NCBI RefSeq assembly: GCF_023555495.1
Contig: NZ_JALCZO010000001.1
Location: forward strand, 124,001 to 188,000
Reading direction: 5' to 3'
Length of the DNA: 64,000 nucleotides
Origin: Polaribacter sp. Z022
GTDB taxonomy: Bacteria; Bacteroidota; Bacteroidia; Flavobacteriales; Flavobacteriaceae
Positions 9,035-18,485 of the stretch are shown piece by piece; positions within the stretch are counted from its first letter, which is position 1, and every line of letters begins with the position of its first letter. A program made the translations under genes and the position numbers. The notes beneath the pieces were generated by a model. It had not been told where the DNA came from. It did no database searches and saw only the letters and a list, made by a program, of their open reading frames with translations.

Positions 9035-12000
9035 ATGAAAAAACTGCTTTTACCCCTAATATTATTATTTTGTTCAAACCTTTTATCTCAGGTTACTCTA
9101 ACACATAATGTTGGTAATACTCCAATAAAAACTGATTGGGAATCGTGTGATTATGAAGAATCTTGGGCAAGGACATTTACCCTTTCAGATTTTGGAGTTA
9201 CAACATCAGAACAATTAATAATAAGGTCTGGCCAAACCGCAATTAGCAACTCTTATAATGGAGCAAGAATCAGTTTTGCTTTATTTAGTATTGATGATAA
9301 CTTTCCAAATTCCAACAATGTTTATCTTGGAGGTGGTTCAGTATCAGCTCCAGAAATTGGTAATAAACCTGAAATCGTAAATATCACATTTTCTAGACCC
9401 GTGGTTATACCTTCTAAGACAACTAAAATACTAGTAAGTATAACCCAATCTGAAGATATTTATAATCCAGATTATAAAAAAATTTTAATTGCTGGTACTG
9501 CACAAGACAATGATTTATCTTGGTTTTATGGTTGCAGAGAACATTATACTTACATCACAACAGATAAATTAAATTCTCCTAAACCGAATGCAAATTTTTT
9601 TATAAATGTTACTGGAGAAATAAGAAGCTTAATAAATACAAAATCAAATTTAACATTATCTACTAATATCAGTGATGAAGTTTTTGAAACAGGTATTTAC
9701 GGTTGCAGTTGGGGTGGAGTTAGTTGGTCAAAATCTTTTACTTTATCAGATTTTGGAATAACAGAAAACGAAGAATATATAATAAAATCAGGTCAAATTG
9801 GTTTAGTCGAATCTAATGAATGGGATACAAATGTAGAATTTAATATTTATGAAATTGATGATAACTTTCCAAATTCATTTTCTGAAACTAATTTGATTGG
9901 TAAAAGTAAAAGTCAAAGTCAATTTGCAAGCCCTCAAAATGCTCATATTTCTATTATTTATTTTGATAATCCAATTGTAGTTGATGCCAACGTAAAAAAA
10001 ATTCTTGTTGAAGTTAAACAACTCTCTAGTTTATCTAGCTCTGCTGTTGCTTTCGCTGCTGGCACAAAACTAGATAATGGAATTTCTTGGTTTAAATCAT
10101 ATAATGGAGGTTGCCCTCCTTTTAATGAATTTAAAAACACTGCTGATTTAGGTAAAGCAAATACTAATTTCTTTGTAACTGTAAATGGTGAAGCAAAAAC
10201 AATTCTCCCTTTCGAAATAACAAACAACAACAATTGTATAAATTTCACAAACAACTTTAGTTTAACAAATCAATCTGAAATTGATACTGTTATTTGGAAT
10301 TTTGACGACCCAAGTTCTGGAATAAACAACACCTCAACTTCAATAGATATTTCTCATCAATTTTCAAGTCCAGGAATTTATAATGTTACTGCCACTGTTC
10401 TTCATACAGATGGAACAAGCTATACTATCCCTAAAGAAATTGAAGTTTTTAATGCACCAAATGTAAATTCATCTGTTGCATTAAAACAATGTGATAATTC
10501 CGATATTAATGGTTTTAGCTTTTTCAATTTAAACGAAGTAAAAGAGAAAATTATTACAAATCCAGAAAACTATACAATTACTTTTCACGAAGAAAAAATT
10601 GACGCAGAAAATAATGGAGTTTCCATAACCAATCTTACAAGCTATAAAAACGAAACAGTAAGTATAGACAAAGTTTGGGCAAGAATAGAAAACTCAAATG
10701 GTTGTTATAAAATTAGTGAAGTAAACCTTTTTGTTTCCACTACTCAAATTCCTTCAACTTTGTTAAAGTCTTTTTATCAATGTGATAGTGGAACAGATAC
10801 AACTGATGGAATTGCTACTTTTAATTTTAGTTCTTTAACTTCAGAAATAGAAGCTATTTTCCCTCCAAGTCAACAATTAATTATCAATTATTATAGAAAT
10901 GAAGATGATGCTTTAGCTGAAGAAAATCCAATTTCAAATATTGCAAATTATGAAAATATAGGATATCCTAATCAACAAAACATTTACATAAGAGTAGATA
11001 GTAAATTTGACAATGATTGTTTAGGTTTAGGAGCTCATATTTCATTAAATGTAGAAACAGTACCAATTGCTTATCCTGTTACAATCATTCCAGAATGTGA
11101 CAATGACAGAGATGGATTGTTTTCTTTTAATACTTCTACCATTCAGTCTACAATAATTGGTTCTCAAACAAATGTTACAGTTAATTATTTTGATGAAAAT
11201 GGAATTCAACTTACTAGCCCATTACCAAATCCTTTTATAACGAAATCACAAAAAATTACTGCTCGAGTAGAAAACTCAACTTCTAAAGATTTAGATGGAA
11301 GGTGTTATGAAGAAACTACATTAAATTTTATAGTAAATTCTGTTCCAATTGCAAATTCTATAACTCCATTAGAAGAATGCGACGATGATTATGATGGTAT
11401 TTATAGTTTTGATACTTCATCAATAGAAAGTACAATTATTGGTAGTCAAACTGGTTTAATTATTACATATTTTGATGAAAATAATAACACTTTACCAAGT
11501 CCATTACCTAATCCATTTAATACTTCTACACAAAAGATAAAAGTTCGTTTAGAAAACCCAGTTTATGACGTATGTTATGAAGAAACAGAAGTAGATTTTA
11601 TTGTTAGACCTAAACCAACTGTTTCTCTATTACCTGAAGATATTATTTGTATTTCAAATAATTCTAAATTACCAGTTTCTGTTCAAAATCCAAAATCTGA
11701 TTTATCTTATACTTGGAGAGATAAAGATGATAAAATTGTAGGGAATTCATCAACAATTAATGTATATAAAGGCGGAGTTTATAAAGTAACTGCCACTTCT
11801 ATTTATGGTTGTGATTCTGAAGAACAAAGTATACAGATTAACGAATCATCAATATCAACTATTAATATTAATGACATTGAAGTACAAGATGATTCTGATA
11901 ATAATTATATTAAAATTAACACTTTTAATTTAGGTTTAGGAGATTATCAATTTAGACTTTTAGATACCAACAACAACATTGTGCAAGATTATAAAGAAGA

Positions 12001-12367
12001 CCCTTATTTTGATAACCTTAGTGGAGGAGTTTATACTTTAGAACTAAATGACATTAATAACTGTGGTTCAGTAAAATTTGAAATTTCTTTAATTAGTTTC
12101 CCAAAATATTTTACACCAAATGGTGATGGAAAAAATGATTTCTGGCAGATTAAAGGAATTGATAAAAGCGTATATAAAAGTGCAGATATTAGTATATATG
12201 ATAGGTTTGGAAAATTAATTTCTACTTTTAATTTAAACAAAAATGGTTGGGATGGAACTTACAATGGAAACATACTACCAACAAATGATTATTGGTTTAG
12301 TGTTGTTTTGATAAATCAGAAAGACGAGTTACAAAGAAAAGTAGGTCATTTTAGTTTAATAAGATAA
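9035..12367 (+). CDS. Large T9SS-secreted protein with type B sorting domain
   Basis: 1110 residues from the start I prefer (9035), which begins with the signal peptide MKKLLLPLILLFCSNLLSQ; an upstream in-frame ATG would put 11 odd residues in front. Two tandem domains of about 190 residues follow, each with an FTLSDFG motif and an IDDNFPNS motif. A PKD domain lies around 420-490, then four repeats opening with a 'CDN.D.DG.FSF' pattern rich in Asp. The end is the gliding-motility-associated type B C-terminal signal (FPKYFTPNGDGKNDFW, YDRFGKLI, GWDGTYNG). The protein should cross the outer membrane by type IX secretion and act at or outside the cell surface, probably in adhesion or polymer binding. 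Confidence 0.85.
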   Translation: MKKLLLPLILLFCSNLLSQVTLTHNVGNTPIKTDWESCDYEESWARTFTLSDFGVTTSEQLIIRSGQTAISNSYNGARISFALFSIDDNFPNSNNVYLGGGSVSAPEIGNKPEIVNITFSRPVVIPSKTTKILVSITQSEDIYNPDYKKILIAGTAQDNDLSWFYGCREHYTYITTDKLNSPKPNANFFINVTGEIRSLINTKSNLTLSTNISDEVFETGIYGCSWGGVSWSKSFTLSDFGITENEEYIIKSGQIGLVESNEWDTNVEFNIYEIDDNFPNSFSETNLIGKSKSQSQFASPQNAHISIIYFDNPIVVDANVKKILVEVKQLSSLSSSAVAFAAGTKLDNGISWFKSYNGGCPPFNEFKNTADLGKANTNFFVTVNGEAKTILPFEITNNNNCINFTNNFSLTNQSEIDTVIWNFDDPSSGINNTSTSIDISHQFSSPGIYNVTATVLHTDGTSYTIPKEIEVFNAPNVNSSVALKQCDNSDINGFSFFNLNEVKEKIITNPENYTITFHEEKIDAENNGVSITNLTSYKNETVSIDKVWARIENSNGCYKISEVNLFVSTTQIPSTLLKSFYQCDSGTDTTDGIATFNFSSLTSEIEAIFPPSQQLIINYYRNEDDALAEENPISNIANYENIGYPNQQNIYIRVDSKFDNDCLGLGAHISLNVETVPIAYPVTIIPECDNDRDGLFSFNTSTIQSTIIGSQTNVTVNYFDENGIQLTSPLPNPFITKSQKITARVENSTSKDLDGRCYEETTLNFIVNSVPIANSITPLEECDDDYDGIYSFDTSSIESTIIGSQTGLIITYFDENNNTLPSPLPNPFNTSTQKIKVRLENPVYDVCYEETEVDFIVRPKPTVSLLPEDIICISNNSKLPVSVQNPKSDLSYTWRDKDDKIVGNSSTINVYKGGVYKVTATSIYGCDSEEQSIQINESSISTININDIEVQDDSDNNYIKINTFNLGLGDYQFRLLDTNNNIVQDYKEDPYFDNLSGGVYTLELNDINNCGSVKFEISLISFPKYFTPNGDGKNDFWQIKGIDKSVYKSADISIYDRFGKLISTFNLNKNGWDGTYNGNILPTNDYWFSVVLINQKDELQRKVGHFSLIR

Positions 12368-12371
12368 TAAA

Positions 12372-13214
12372 CTAACTCTTTTTTCTCTTTAAATATATGT
12401 TATAAAGCAATCCAAACATAATAAAGAAAATTCCTAAAAGTGTCCAAAGGTTGTAAATTTCATCAAACCAAAAAGCACCGATTATAATCATAAATACTAC
12501 CTCTAAATATTTTAATGGAGCAATAACATTTGTTTCATGAGATTGTAATGCCTTTGTCATATACAACTGACCTACATAGCCAGAAAAACCTAAACTTAAT
12601 AACAATAACCATTCAATTAAATTTGGAGTTTTCCAATAAGGAATAGACATTAAGCCACCAAAAACAAAAGCCATTACCATAAAATAATTGATAATTACTA
12701 ATGGGTTTTCTGAGTCCCCTAATTTTCGAATAACTACAAAAATTAATCCTAAAAATATAGCTGAAAGGATTATAAATATTAACCCAATTGTATTTACATC
12801 TGCTCCAAAACCCTTTATAATTAACACACCTATAAAGGCAATTAAAAATAACAACCATTGAATTGGTTTAATTTTTTCTTTTAAAAATATCAATGCAAAT
12901 ATTGCAGCAAATATTGGTGATGTATATCTAATAGAAACTGATGTTCCTACCGCTAAATAGTTTAAAGATTGAAAAAAACACGTTAAAGAAATAACACCAA
13001 AAAGACCTCTTAAAAACAATAGTTTTTTGTTTTTTCCTAAAATTGGAATTTTAGCTTTTAAGATTAATGGTACTGTAAATAACAAAGTACCTATTGATCT
13101 AAAAAAAACAATTTGATAAGCATGAAAATTACCCAAATATTTTACAACTGCATTCATTAATGAAAATGCAATAACACTAAAAATCATGTAAAAAATGGCT
13201 GTAGAGCTTTTCAT
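12372..13214 (-). CDS. EamA/DMT-family transporter
   Basis: 280 residues, almost wholly hydrophobic, with about ten membrane segments in two EamA halves: RGLFGVISLTCFFQSLNYL in the first, GYVGQLYMTKALQ and KYLEVVFMIIIGAFWFDE in the second. DMT permeases of this type export or import small metabolites; the substrate cannot be read from sequence. It is convergent with the T9SS cargo gene (4 nt between stops). An exact -7 box lies 31 nt upstream of its start. Confidence 0.85.
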   Translation of the reverse strand: MKSSTAIFYMIFSVIAFSLMNAVVKYLGNFHAYQIVFFRSIGTLLFTVPLILKAKIPILGKNKKLLFLRGLFGVISLTCFFQSLNYLAVGTSVSIRYTSPIFAAIFALIFLKEKIKPIQWLLFLIAFIGVLIIKGFGADVNTIGLIFIILSAIFLGLIFVVIRKLGDSENPLVIINYFMVMAFVFGGLMSIPYWKTPNLIEWLLLLSLGFSGYVGQLYMTKALQSHETNVIAPLKYLEVVFMIIIGAFWFDEIYNLWTLLGIFFIMFGLLYNIYLKRKKS

Positions 13215-13244
13215 AAAATGTAGTTTTAACTATTTAATTTTCAG

Positions 13245-13252
13245 CAAAAGTA
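13245..13252 (-). promoter_or_regulatory. -7 promoter box of the EamA gene
   Basis: The minus strand reads TACTTTTG (TAnnTTTG), ending 30 nt before the start codon at 13214. Confidence 0.45.
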
Positions 13253-13282
13253 GTAATTTAAAAATTGGTTAACCAGTTTTAA

Positions 13283-14089
13283 TTAAAAACTCCAATTTTT
13301 ATAACTGCTAGAACTCTCTAGTTTGTTTTCTATAGAATCATCTAACTCTTTAAAGAAATCGATACCAGTTAAAGCTTCAATTTTATCTACAGAAACCACA
13401 AATTTAAATAAAGGCAAATTAGAATCTTTGTGTGGCATTAAAAATGCCAGCATTTTAATACGTCCGTTTGTTTTGTCTAAAATTACTTTGTAAAATTGGT
13501 TGGGTACAGAAACAGCTTCACTACCAATGGTTTTTAAATTGTTTTCTAAAACACCTCCTGTAATTACAAAAATACCATCGTTTTTCTTTGCCCAATAACG
13601 TACTTTTTGCTCTAAACGATTCCAAACTCCTGCATTAAAGCTATGTTTTTGCGGACTAATATTACTGGTTAAAAAAGTTTCATCATGAGCATTTTGACTA
13701 AACTTTCTATCTCCTGCAGGACATAAATGTCCTTTATCGTAACCAGATTTTTTATAGTTACGCCAATGTGCTGCTTTTGTTTTTACAGCTTTATCAATTT
13801 CAAAATAAGGTCTTTTGTAATTTGTATTGCTTAAATGATTTGCTTTTAATTCATATGCAACCCACTCTGCTTGCTCATGTTTTTCGCTATAAGAAAGTGA
13901 GTAATTTTGATGATGCACAACTTGATTGGTTGTACTTGTTGGTAAAAAATACTGATTTGTTTCTGATTTTACAGTTTTACCATTTTCTATTTGGATACTT
14001 TGCTCTTGAGTATCTAAAAAATATTCATACCCATAAACTGCAATTAAAATAATAATTGCGATAAGAGATAGTAGTTGTTTTTTCTTCAA
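13283..14089 (-). CDS. Membrane-anchored DNA/RNA non-specific endonuclease
   Basis: 268 residues with an N-terminal membrane anchor or uncleaved signal (about 4-23), then a beta-beta-alpha-metal endonuclease domain of the NucA/EndoG type. The signature normally written DRGH is DKGH here (118-121, His121 the expected general base), followed by LTSNISPQ and FNAGVWNRLE with the metal-binding Asn and Glu. It should cut DNA and RNA outside the inner membrane, perhaps for nutrient scavenging. A -7 box lies 30 nt upstream, so it is transcribed on its own after the ahcY terminator. Confidence 0.85.
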   Translation of the reverse strand: MKKKQLLSLIAIIILIAVYGYEYFLDTQEQSIQIENGKTVKSETNQYFLPTSTTNQVVHHQNYSLSYSEKHEQAEWVAYELKANHLSNTNYKRPYFEIDKAVKTKAAHWRNYKKSGYDKGHLCPAGDRKFSQNAHDETFLTSNISPQKHSFNAGVWNRLEQKVRYWAKKNDGIFVITGGVLENNLKTIGSEAVSVPNQFYKVILDKTNGRIKMLAFLMPHKDSNLPLFKFVVSVDKIEALTGIDFFKELDDSIENKLESSSSYKNWSF

Positions 14090-14118
14090 AGTATTTTTTG
14101 CTATTTGTTTTACCTAAA

Positions 14119-14126
14119 CAAAGATA
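14119..14126 (-). promoter_or_regulatory. -7 promoter box of the endonuclease gene
   Basis: The minus strand reads TATCTTTG, an exact TAnnTTTG match, 29 nt upstream of the start at 14089. Confidence 0.5.
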
Positions 14127-14230
14127 TAAAAGTTAACGACGATTGCGTTAAGGATTGAACGGTCTGTTTGAGCTCTTTTTGTTTTTTCAACAAAAAAGCG
14201 AGTAGTGAAAGCCTATTAAAACGCCCAAAT

Positions 14231-14260
14231 AAAAAACTCCCTCAAATTAATGAGAGAGTT
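14231..14260 (-). terminator. Rho-independent terminator of ahcY
   Basis: The arms 14236-14245 and 14251-14260 pair over 10 bp with one G-U wobble on the minus strand and a 5-nt loop, followed by a run of Ts in the minus-strand direction. It lies about 60 nt after the ahcY stop. Confidence 0.7.
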
Positions 14261-14271
14261 TTGTGTTTTAA

Positions 14272-14305
14272 AAAGATTGCTTCGTCATTACTTACTCGCA
14301 ATGAC
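14272..14305. repeat. Half copy of a dispersed palindromic repeat
   Basis: A stretch reading AGATTGCTTCGTCATT followed by TCGCAATGAC closely resembles the arms of the inverted repeat at 16341-16413. Elements with the GTCATTGCGA...GAAGCAATCT pattern are widely dispersed in Bacteroidota intergenic regions. This copy has one arm plus a short internal inversion (GTCATT / AATGAC). Confidence 0.5.
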
Positions 14306-14321
14306 ATAACATTTTCCTTTT

Positions 14322-15635
14322 TTAGTATCTGTAGTGCTCTGGTTTAAAAGGACCTTTTACAGTTACACCAATGTATTCTGCTTGGTCTTCTCTTAATTCT
14401 GTTAATTCTACACCAATTTTTGCTAAGTGTAATTTTGCTACTTTTTCATCTAAATGTTTTGGTAACATGTATACATCATTACCATAAGCATCTGCATTGT
14501 TCCAAAGTTCTATTTGAGCCAATGTTTGGTTTGTAAATGAGTTAGACATTACAAAACTTGGATGACCTGTTGCACAACCTAAGTTTACTAAACGTCCTTC
14601 TGCTAAAATGATAATATCATTACCTGCAATATTGTATTTATCTACTTGAGGCTTAATTGTATCTTTAGTATCTCCATGATTTGCATTTAACCAAGCCATG
14701 TCAATTTCATTATCAAAATGCCCAATGTTACATACAATAACTTTGTCTTTCATAGCTTCGAAATGACGCCCTTGAATAATATCTTTATTACCAGTTGTTG
14801 TAATGATAATATCTGAATTTGCTACAACAGTTTCTAATCTTTTAACTTCAAAACCATCCATTGCAGCTTGTAAAGCACAAATTGGATCTATTTCTGTTAC
14901 AGTAACAATAGAACCTGCACCTTTAAAAGAAGCAGCTGTACCTTTACCTACATCTCCATAACCACAAACAGTTACACGTTTACCTGCTAACATAATATCT
15001 GTTGCTCTACGAATTGCATCTACTGCAGATTCTTTACAACCATATTTATTATCGAACTTAGATTTTGTAACAGAATCGTTTACGTTGATTGCTGGCATTG
15101 GTAAAGTTCCGTTTTTTACTCTTTCGTAAAGTCTGTGAACTCCAGTTGTAGTTTCTTCTGATAAACCATTGATTCCTGCAGCTAACTCTGGATATTTATC
15201 TAAAACCATGTTTGTTAAATCTCCACCATCATCTAAAATCATGTTTAATGGTTTTTTATCTTCTCCAAAAAACAAAGTTTGCTCAATACACCAATCAAAC
15301 TCTTCTTCTGTCATATCTTTCCATGCATACACTGCAGTTCCTGCTCCTGCTATTGCAGCAGCTGCTTGATCTTGTGTAGAAAAAATATTACAAGAACTCC
15401 AAGTTACCTCAGCACCCAAAGCTTGTAATGTTTCTATTAAAACAGCAGTTTGAATTGTCATATGTAAACATCCAGCAATTCTAGCACCTTTTAAAGGTTG
15501 AGAATCTCCATACTCTGCTCTTAAACTCATTAAACCTGGCATTTCTGCTTCTGCCAATTTTATTTCTTTTCTTCCCCAGTCTGCTAAAGAGATATCTTTA
15601 ACTTTAAATGGTACGTAAGCTGTTGTTGTGCTCAT
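14322..15635 (-). CDS. ahcY: Adenosylhomocysteinase
   Basis: Hydrolyses S-adenosylhomocysteine to adenosine and homocysteine, clearing the product of methyltransferases; cytoplasmic, NAD-dependent. The 437 residues show the family throughout: [32 protein letters not shown], the NAD-binding [48 protein letters not shown] and the C-terminal KPEHYRY. The gene is monocistronic: an exact -7 box lies 34 nt upstream, and a strong terminator lies downstream. Confidence 0.97.
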   Translation of the reverse strand: MSTTTAYVPFKVKDISLADWGRKEIKLAEAEMPGLMSLRAEYGDSQPLKGARIAGCLHMTIQTAVLIETLQALGAEVTWSSCNIFSTQDQAAAAIAGAGTAVYAWKDMTEEEFDWCIEQTLFFGEDKKPLNMILDDGGDLTNMVLDKYPELAAGINGLSEETTTGVHRLYERVKNGTLPMPAINVNDSVTKSKFDNKYGCKESAVDAIRRATDIMLAGKRVTVCGYGDVGKGTAASFKGAGSIVTVTEIDPICALQAAMDGFEVKRLETVVANSDIIITTTGNKDIIQGRHFEAMKDKVIVCNIGHFDNEIDMAWLNANHGDTKDTIKPQVDKYNIAGNDIIILAEGRLVNLGCATGHPSFVMSNSFTNQTLAQIELWNNADAYGNDVYMLPKHLDEKVAKLHLAKIGVELTELREDQAEYIGVTVKGPFKPEHYRY

Positions 15636-15669
15636 TTTATGTATATTTATATTCTAATTTTTGCGTTTG

Positions 15670-15677
15670 CAAAGTTA
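15670..15677 (-). promoter_or_regulatory. -7 promoter box of ahcY
   Basis: The minus strand reads TAACTTTG (TAnnTTTG), 34 nt before the ahcY start codon. It lies in the 62-nt space shared with the divergent phosphopantetheinyl transferase gene. Confidence 0.5.
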
Positions 15678-15697
15678 CAACATACTTTTTTAAATTT

Positions 15698-16324
15698 ATG
15701 GCTCTTTACAAAACATTAACTATCAGTGCAGCAACTAAAGTTTTCATTTGGAAAATTGAAGAATCTCTTGATGAATTAAAACAAGGAATTTCTTTAACAA
15801 AAAACAGTGAACAAAGGTTGGCTGATATGAAATCTGAAATTCATCAGAAAGGATTTTTAAGTATTAGACATTTGTTAAAAGAAGTTGGTTTAACAGATGC
15901 TGACTTGCATTATGATGAATTTGGAAAACCTAAATTAACAAATGGTAGATTTATTTCTATTACACATTCTTTTGGTTTTACAGGAATTATTTTTTCTTAT
16001 GAATCTGAAGTTGGAATTGACATAGAAAAACAACGTGAAAAGATTTTAAAAATAGCCCATAAATTTACACCTATTGAAGAGTATAAAACCATTGCTAATG
16101 TAGATGCCTTAATTAGTAAATTAACCATTGTTTGGGGAGCAAAAGAAAGTTTGTACAAAATATATGGAAAAAAGAAACTCTTATTTTTACATCATATTTA
16201 TATTGAAGACTTTAAGTTTGCTGATGAAAAAACGACAGGTGACATTCGTTATAATGGAGAAGAAAATTCTTACGAAATTCAGTTTTTAGAATTTGAAGGT
16301 TTTACTTGTGTATATGCTTATTAA
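15698..16324 (+). CDS. 4'-phosphopantetheinyl transferase superfamily protein
   Basis: Transfers the 4'-phosphopantetheine arm of CoA to carrier proteins. I start at 15698 (MALYKTLTIS), giving 208 residues; the longer open frame from 15608 would overlap the divergent ahcY gene and its promoter. The Sfp-type motifs are GIDIEKQREKI (Mg-binding Asp and Glu) and WGAKESLYKIYG, matching the WxxKExxxK pattern, with a preceding SITHSFGF. The carrier protein target is unknown; it could serve fatty acid, lysine or polyketide synthesis. Confidence 0.85.
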   Translation: MALYKTLTISAATKVFIWKIEESLDELKQGISLTKNSEQRLADMKSEIHQKGFLSIRHLLKEVGLTDADLHYDEFGKPKLTNGRFISITHSFGFTGIIFSYESEVGIDIEKQREKILKIAHKFTPIEEYKTIANVDALISKLTIVWGAKESLYKIYGKKKLLFLHHIYIEDFKFADEKTTGDIRYNGEENSYEIQFLEFEGFTCVYAY

Positions 16325-16340
16325 ATAAGTATAAAAGTAT

Positions 16341-16413
16341 CGTCATTACGAATGAAATGAAGCAATCTTTATGCTTAAAATAAGATTACTTCGTCATTCT
16401 TCCTCGTAAAGAC
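16341..16413. repeat. Dispersed imperfect inverted repeat
   Basis: The left arm 16341-16369 and right arm 16382-16413 are imperfect reverse complements: a GTCATTACGA-like outer end, a GAAGCAATCTT-like inner end and a short loop. The element fills most of the gap between the phosphopantetheinyl transferase gene and pcrB and would form a strong hairpin in either transcript. A related half copy is at 14272-14305. Confidence 0.6.
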
Positions 16414-16425
16414 ATGCAGGTTTCG

Positions 16426-16433
16426 TATTTTCG
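16426..16433 (+). promoter_or_regulatory. Near-consensus -7 box of pcrB
   Basis: TATTTTCG has one mismatch to TAnnTTTG and ends 5 nt before the GTG start of pcrB, the same close placement seen for pabB, tilS and ruvB. Confidence 0.35.
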
Positions 16434-16438
16434 CAATC

Positions 16439-17161
16439 GTGAATATTTATCAAAACATTTTATCAGCAAAAAAGGAAGGTAAAAAACTGTTAGCAGTTTT
16501 AATTGACCCTGAGAAAATAGATTTAAATTCTATTCCATCTTTTTTTGAAAAAGTACATCAATCTATTACAACACATATTTTTGTTGGCGGTAGTACAGAT
16601 GTAAATAATGAAACCGAAAATGTAGTTAAAGCAATAAAAAAAGTAACTAAATTACCCATTGTTTTATTTCCTGGTGATGTGCAACAAATAACAAATAAAG
16701 CTGATGGGATTCTTTTTTTAAGTTTACTTTCAGGCAGAAATCCAGAATATTTAATAGCTCAACAAATTAAAGCTGCTCCTATTTTAAAAAACACAAAATT
16801 AGAAATTATACCTACTGGTTATATTCTTATTGATGGAAAAAAGGAAACTGCTACTCAAAAAGTAAGTAACACAAAACCAATTTCTCAAGAAGATTTAGAG
16901 TTGATTTTAAACACTGCTTTAGCTGGAGAATTCTCGGGTAAAAAATTAATTTATTTAGAAGCTGGTTCTGGTGCAACTGAGGCAGTCAGCCAAAAAATTA
17001 TTACTGTTGTGAGAAATAATTTATCAATACCTTTAATTGTTGGTGGTGGAATTCGCTCTAAAAATCAACTTGAAATTGCTTTTAATGCTGGTGCAGATTT
17101 AGTAGTTATTGGAACTGCTTTTGAAAATGATGAAAACTTTTTTAACGAATTAAAAAAATAA
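16439..17161 (+). CDS. pcrB: PcrB family prenylglyceryl phosphate synthase
   Basis: 240 residues with a GTG start (no ATG fits; the frame opens with NIYQNILSAKKEGKKLLAVL). The TIM-barrel PcrB/GGGPS motifs are LIDPEK, FVGGSTDV, LPIVLFPGDVQQI, IPTGYILIDG, YLEAGSGA and PLIVGGGIRSK. The family joins a polyprenyl diphosphate to sn-glycerol-1-phosphate; archaeal-type GGGPS enzymes occur in Bacteroidota with uncertain lipid products. The next gene starts 2 nt after its stop, so it is probably cotranscribed with pnuC and the kinase. Confidence 0.9.
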   Translation: MNIYQNILSAKKEGKKLLAVLIDPEKIDLNSIPSFFEKVHQSITTHIFVGGSTDVNNETENVVKAIKKVTKLPIVLFPGDVQQITNKADGILFLSLLSGRNPEYLIAQQIKAAPILKNTKLEIIPTGYILIDGKKETATQKVSNTKPISQEDLELILNTALAGEFSGKKLIYLEAGSGATEAVSQKIITVVRNNLSIPLIVGGGIRSKNQLEIAFNAGADLVVIGTAFENDENFFNELKK

Positions 17162-17163
17162 AA

Positions 17164-17796
17164 ATGTCAGAAATTATAGACTTCTTATTTGGTCAATATA
17201 AAACCTATGCAACAATTGATATTGTTTTAGAAATTATTGCTGTAATTTTTGGTTTTTTATCTGTTTGGTTCTCTAAACAGAATAAAATTTGGGTTTTCCC
17301 AACAGGAATGATTAGTACTTCAATTTTTGTATATCTACTTTTAAAATGGGAACTTTTAGGAGATATGATGATAAATGGTTATTATTTTATAATGAGTGTT
17401 TATGGTTGGTATATTTGGACACGTAAGGTTGATAGTACTCATGTAACACCAATTTCTAGAACTACTAAAAAAGAAAAATTAACTTCTATCTATATATTTT
17501 TAGCCACCTTAGTTTTTGTTTTTATCATTTACAAAACCTTTGATAAATGGACAAATTGGGTTGCTTATGTAGATACCATTACTACTGCAATTTTCTTTGT
17601 TGGTATGTGGTTAATGGCAAAAAGAAAAATTGAAAACTGGATTTATTGGATTATAGGTGATATTATTTCTGCTCCTCTATATCTATACAAAGGTTTTACA
17701 TTTACTAGTTTACAATATTTAATATTTACATTTATTGCTATCTTTGGTTACATCGCATGGAAAAAAAGCTTAAACAAAAACCCATCAACCTTGTAA
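17164..17796 (+). CDS. pnuC: PnuC family vitamin transporter
   Basis: A 210-residue inner membrane protein with about seven hydrophobic segments and the family's aromatic-rich signatures (IWVFPTGMISTSIFVYLLLKW, MSVYGWYIW, NWIYWIIGDI). PnuC proteins carry nicotinamide riboside by facilitated diffusion; the close relative PnuT carries thiamine, and the two cannot be separated by eye. The following kinase overlaps it by 40 nt, which fits phosphorylative trapping of the imported vitamin. A TPP-riboswitch-controlled TonB receptor 2.4 kb downstream makes thiamine a real alternative. Confidence 0.9.
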   Translation: MSEIIDFLFGQYKTYATIDIVLEIIAVIFGFLSVWFSKQNKIWVFPTGMISTSIFVYLLLKWELLGDMMINGYYFIMSVYGWYIWTRKVDSTHVTPISRTTKKEKLTSIYIFLATLVFVFIIYKTFDKWTNWVAYVDTITTAIFFVGMWLMAKRKIENWIYWIIGDIISAPLYLYKGFTFTSLQYLIFTFIAIFGYIAWKKSLNKNPSTL

Positions 17797-18413
17797 AGGT
17801 TGTTTTATTTGGACCAGAATCTACTGGAAAAACAACACTTTCTCGTCATTTAGCACGTCATTACAATACAGTTTGGGCGCCAGAATTTGCACGTGAATAT
17901 TTACAAGAAAAATGGAATAACGAACGTAAAACTTGTGAAGCAGACGATTTAATTCCTATTGCTATTGGGCAAATGAAATTGGAAAATAAACTAGCTAAAA
18001 GAGCTGATAAAATTTTAATTTGTGATACTGATTTATTAGAAACAAAAGTATATTCAGAAGAATTTTATGGTGGTTTTGTAGATGAAAAACTAAACAAAGC
18101 AGCTTCTGAAAATGAATATGATTTGTACCTTTTAACTTATATTGATACTCCTTGGGAAGAAGATGATTTAAGAGATAGACCAGAACAACGATTAGAAATG
18201 TTTAATGCTTTTGAAAAATCTTTGATTGATAATAATAGACCATATATTTTATTAAAAGGTGATAAAGAAACTCGTTTAAAAAATGCTGTAAAAGCAATTA
18301 ATAAAATAATACAAGAAAAAGAAAACTTATATTCTTTTTCAGACACTTTAATTGATTTAGACATGCATTTTATGCATCAGAATATAGATACTGGGAACTC
18401 TTTTGATTACTAA
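17757..18413 (+). CDS. NadR-like P-loop kinase, vitamin-trapping kinase
   Basis: 218 residues with Walker A FGPESTGKTT (18-27), the typical opening of the ribosylnicotinamide kinase domain of NadR, followed by WAPEFAREYL and ICDTDLLETKVYSE. It lacks the DNA-binding and adenylyltransferase parts of full NadR. The gene overlaps pnuC by 40 nt, implying coupled production. The likely job is ATP-dependent phosphorylation of the compound imported by PnuC: nicotinamide riboside by family resemblance, thiamine by genomic context. Confidence 0.8.
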   Translation: MEKKLKQKPINLVKVVLFGPESTGKTTLSRHLARHYNTVWAPEFAREYLQEKWNNERKTCEADDLIPIAIGQMKLENKLAKRADKILICDTDLLETKVYSEEFYGGFVDEKLNKAASENEYDLYLLTYIDTPWEEDDLRDRPEQRLEMFNAFEKSLIDNNRPYILLKGDKETRLKNAVKAINKIIQEKENLYSFSDTLIDLDMHFMHQNIDTGNSFDY

Positions 18414-18457
18414 AAATTGGTAATTTCTTATAATTAAGAAGGAAAAGCCTTATTTTA

Positions 18458-18465
18458 TATATTTG
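18458..18465 (+). promoter_or_regulatory. -7 promoter box of the PAP2 gene
   Basis: TATATTTG, an exact TAnnTTTG match, lies 20 nt before the ATG at 18486. The phosphatase gene therefore probably has its own transcript. Confidence 0.5.
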
Positions 18466-18485
18466 CTCTAAAAACTAAACTAACT

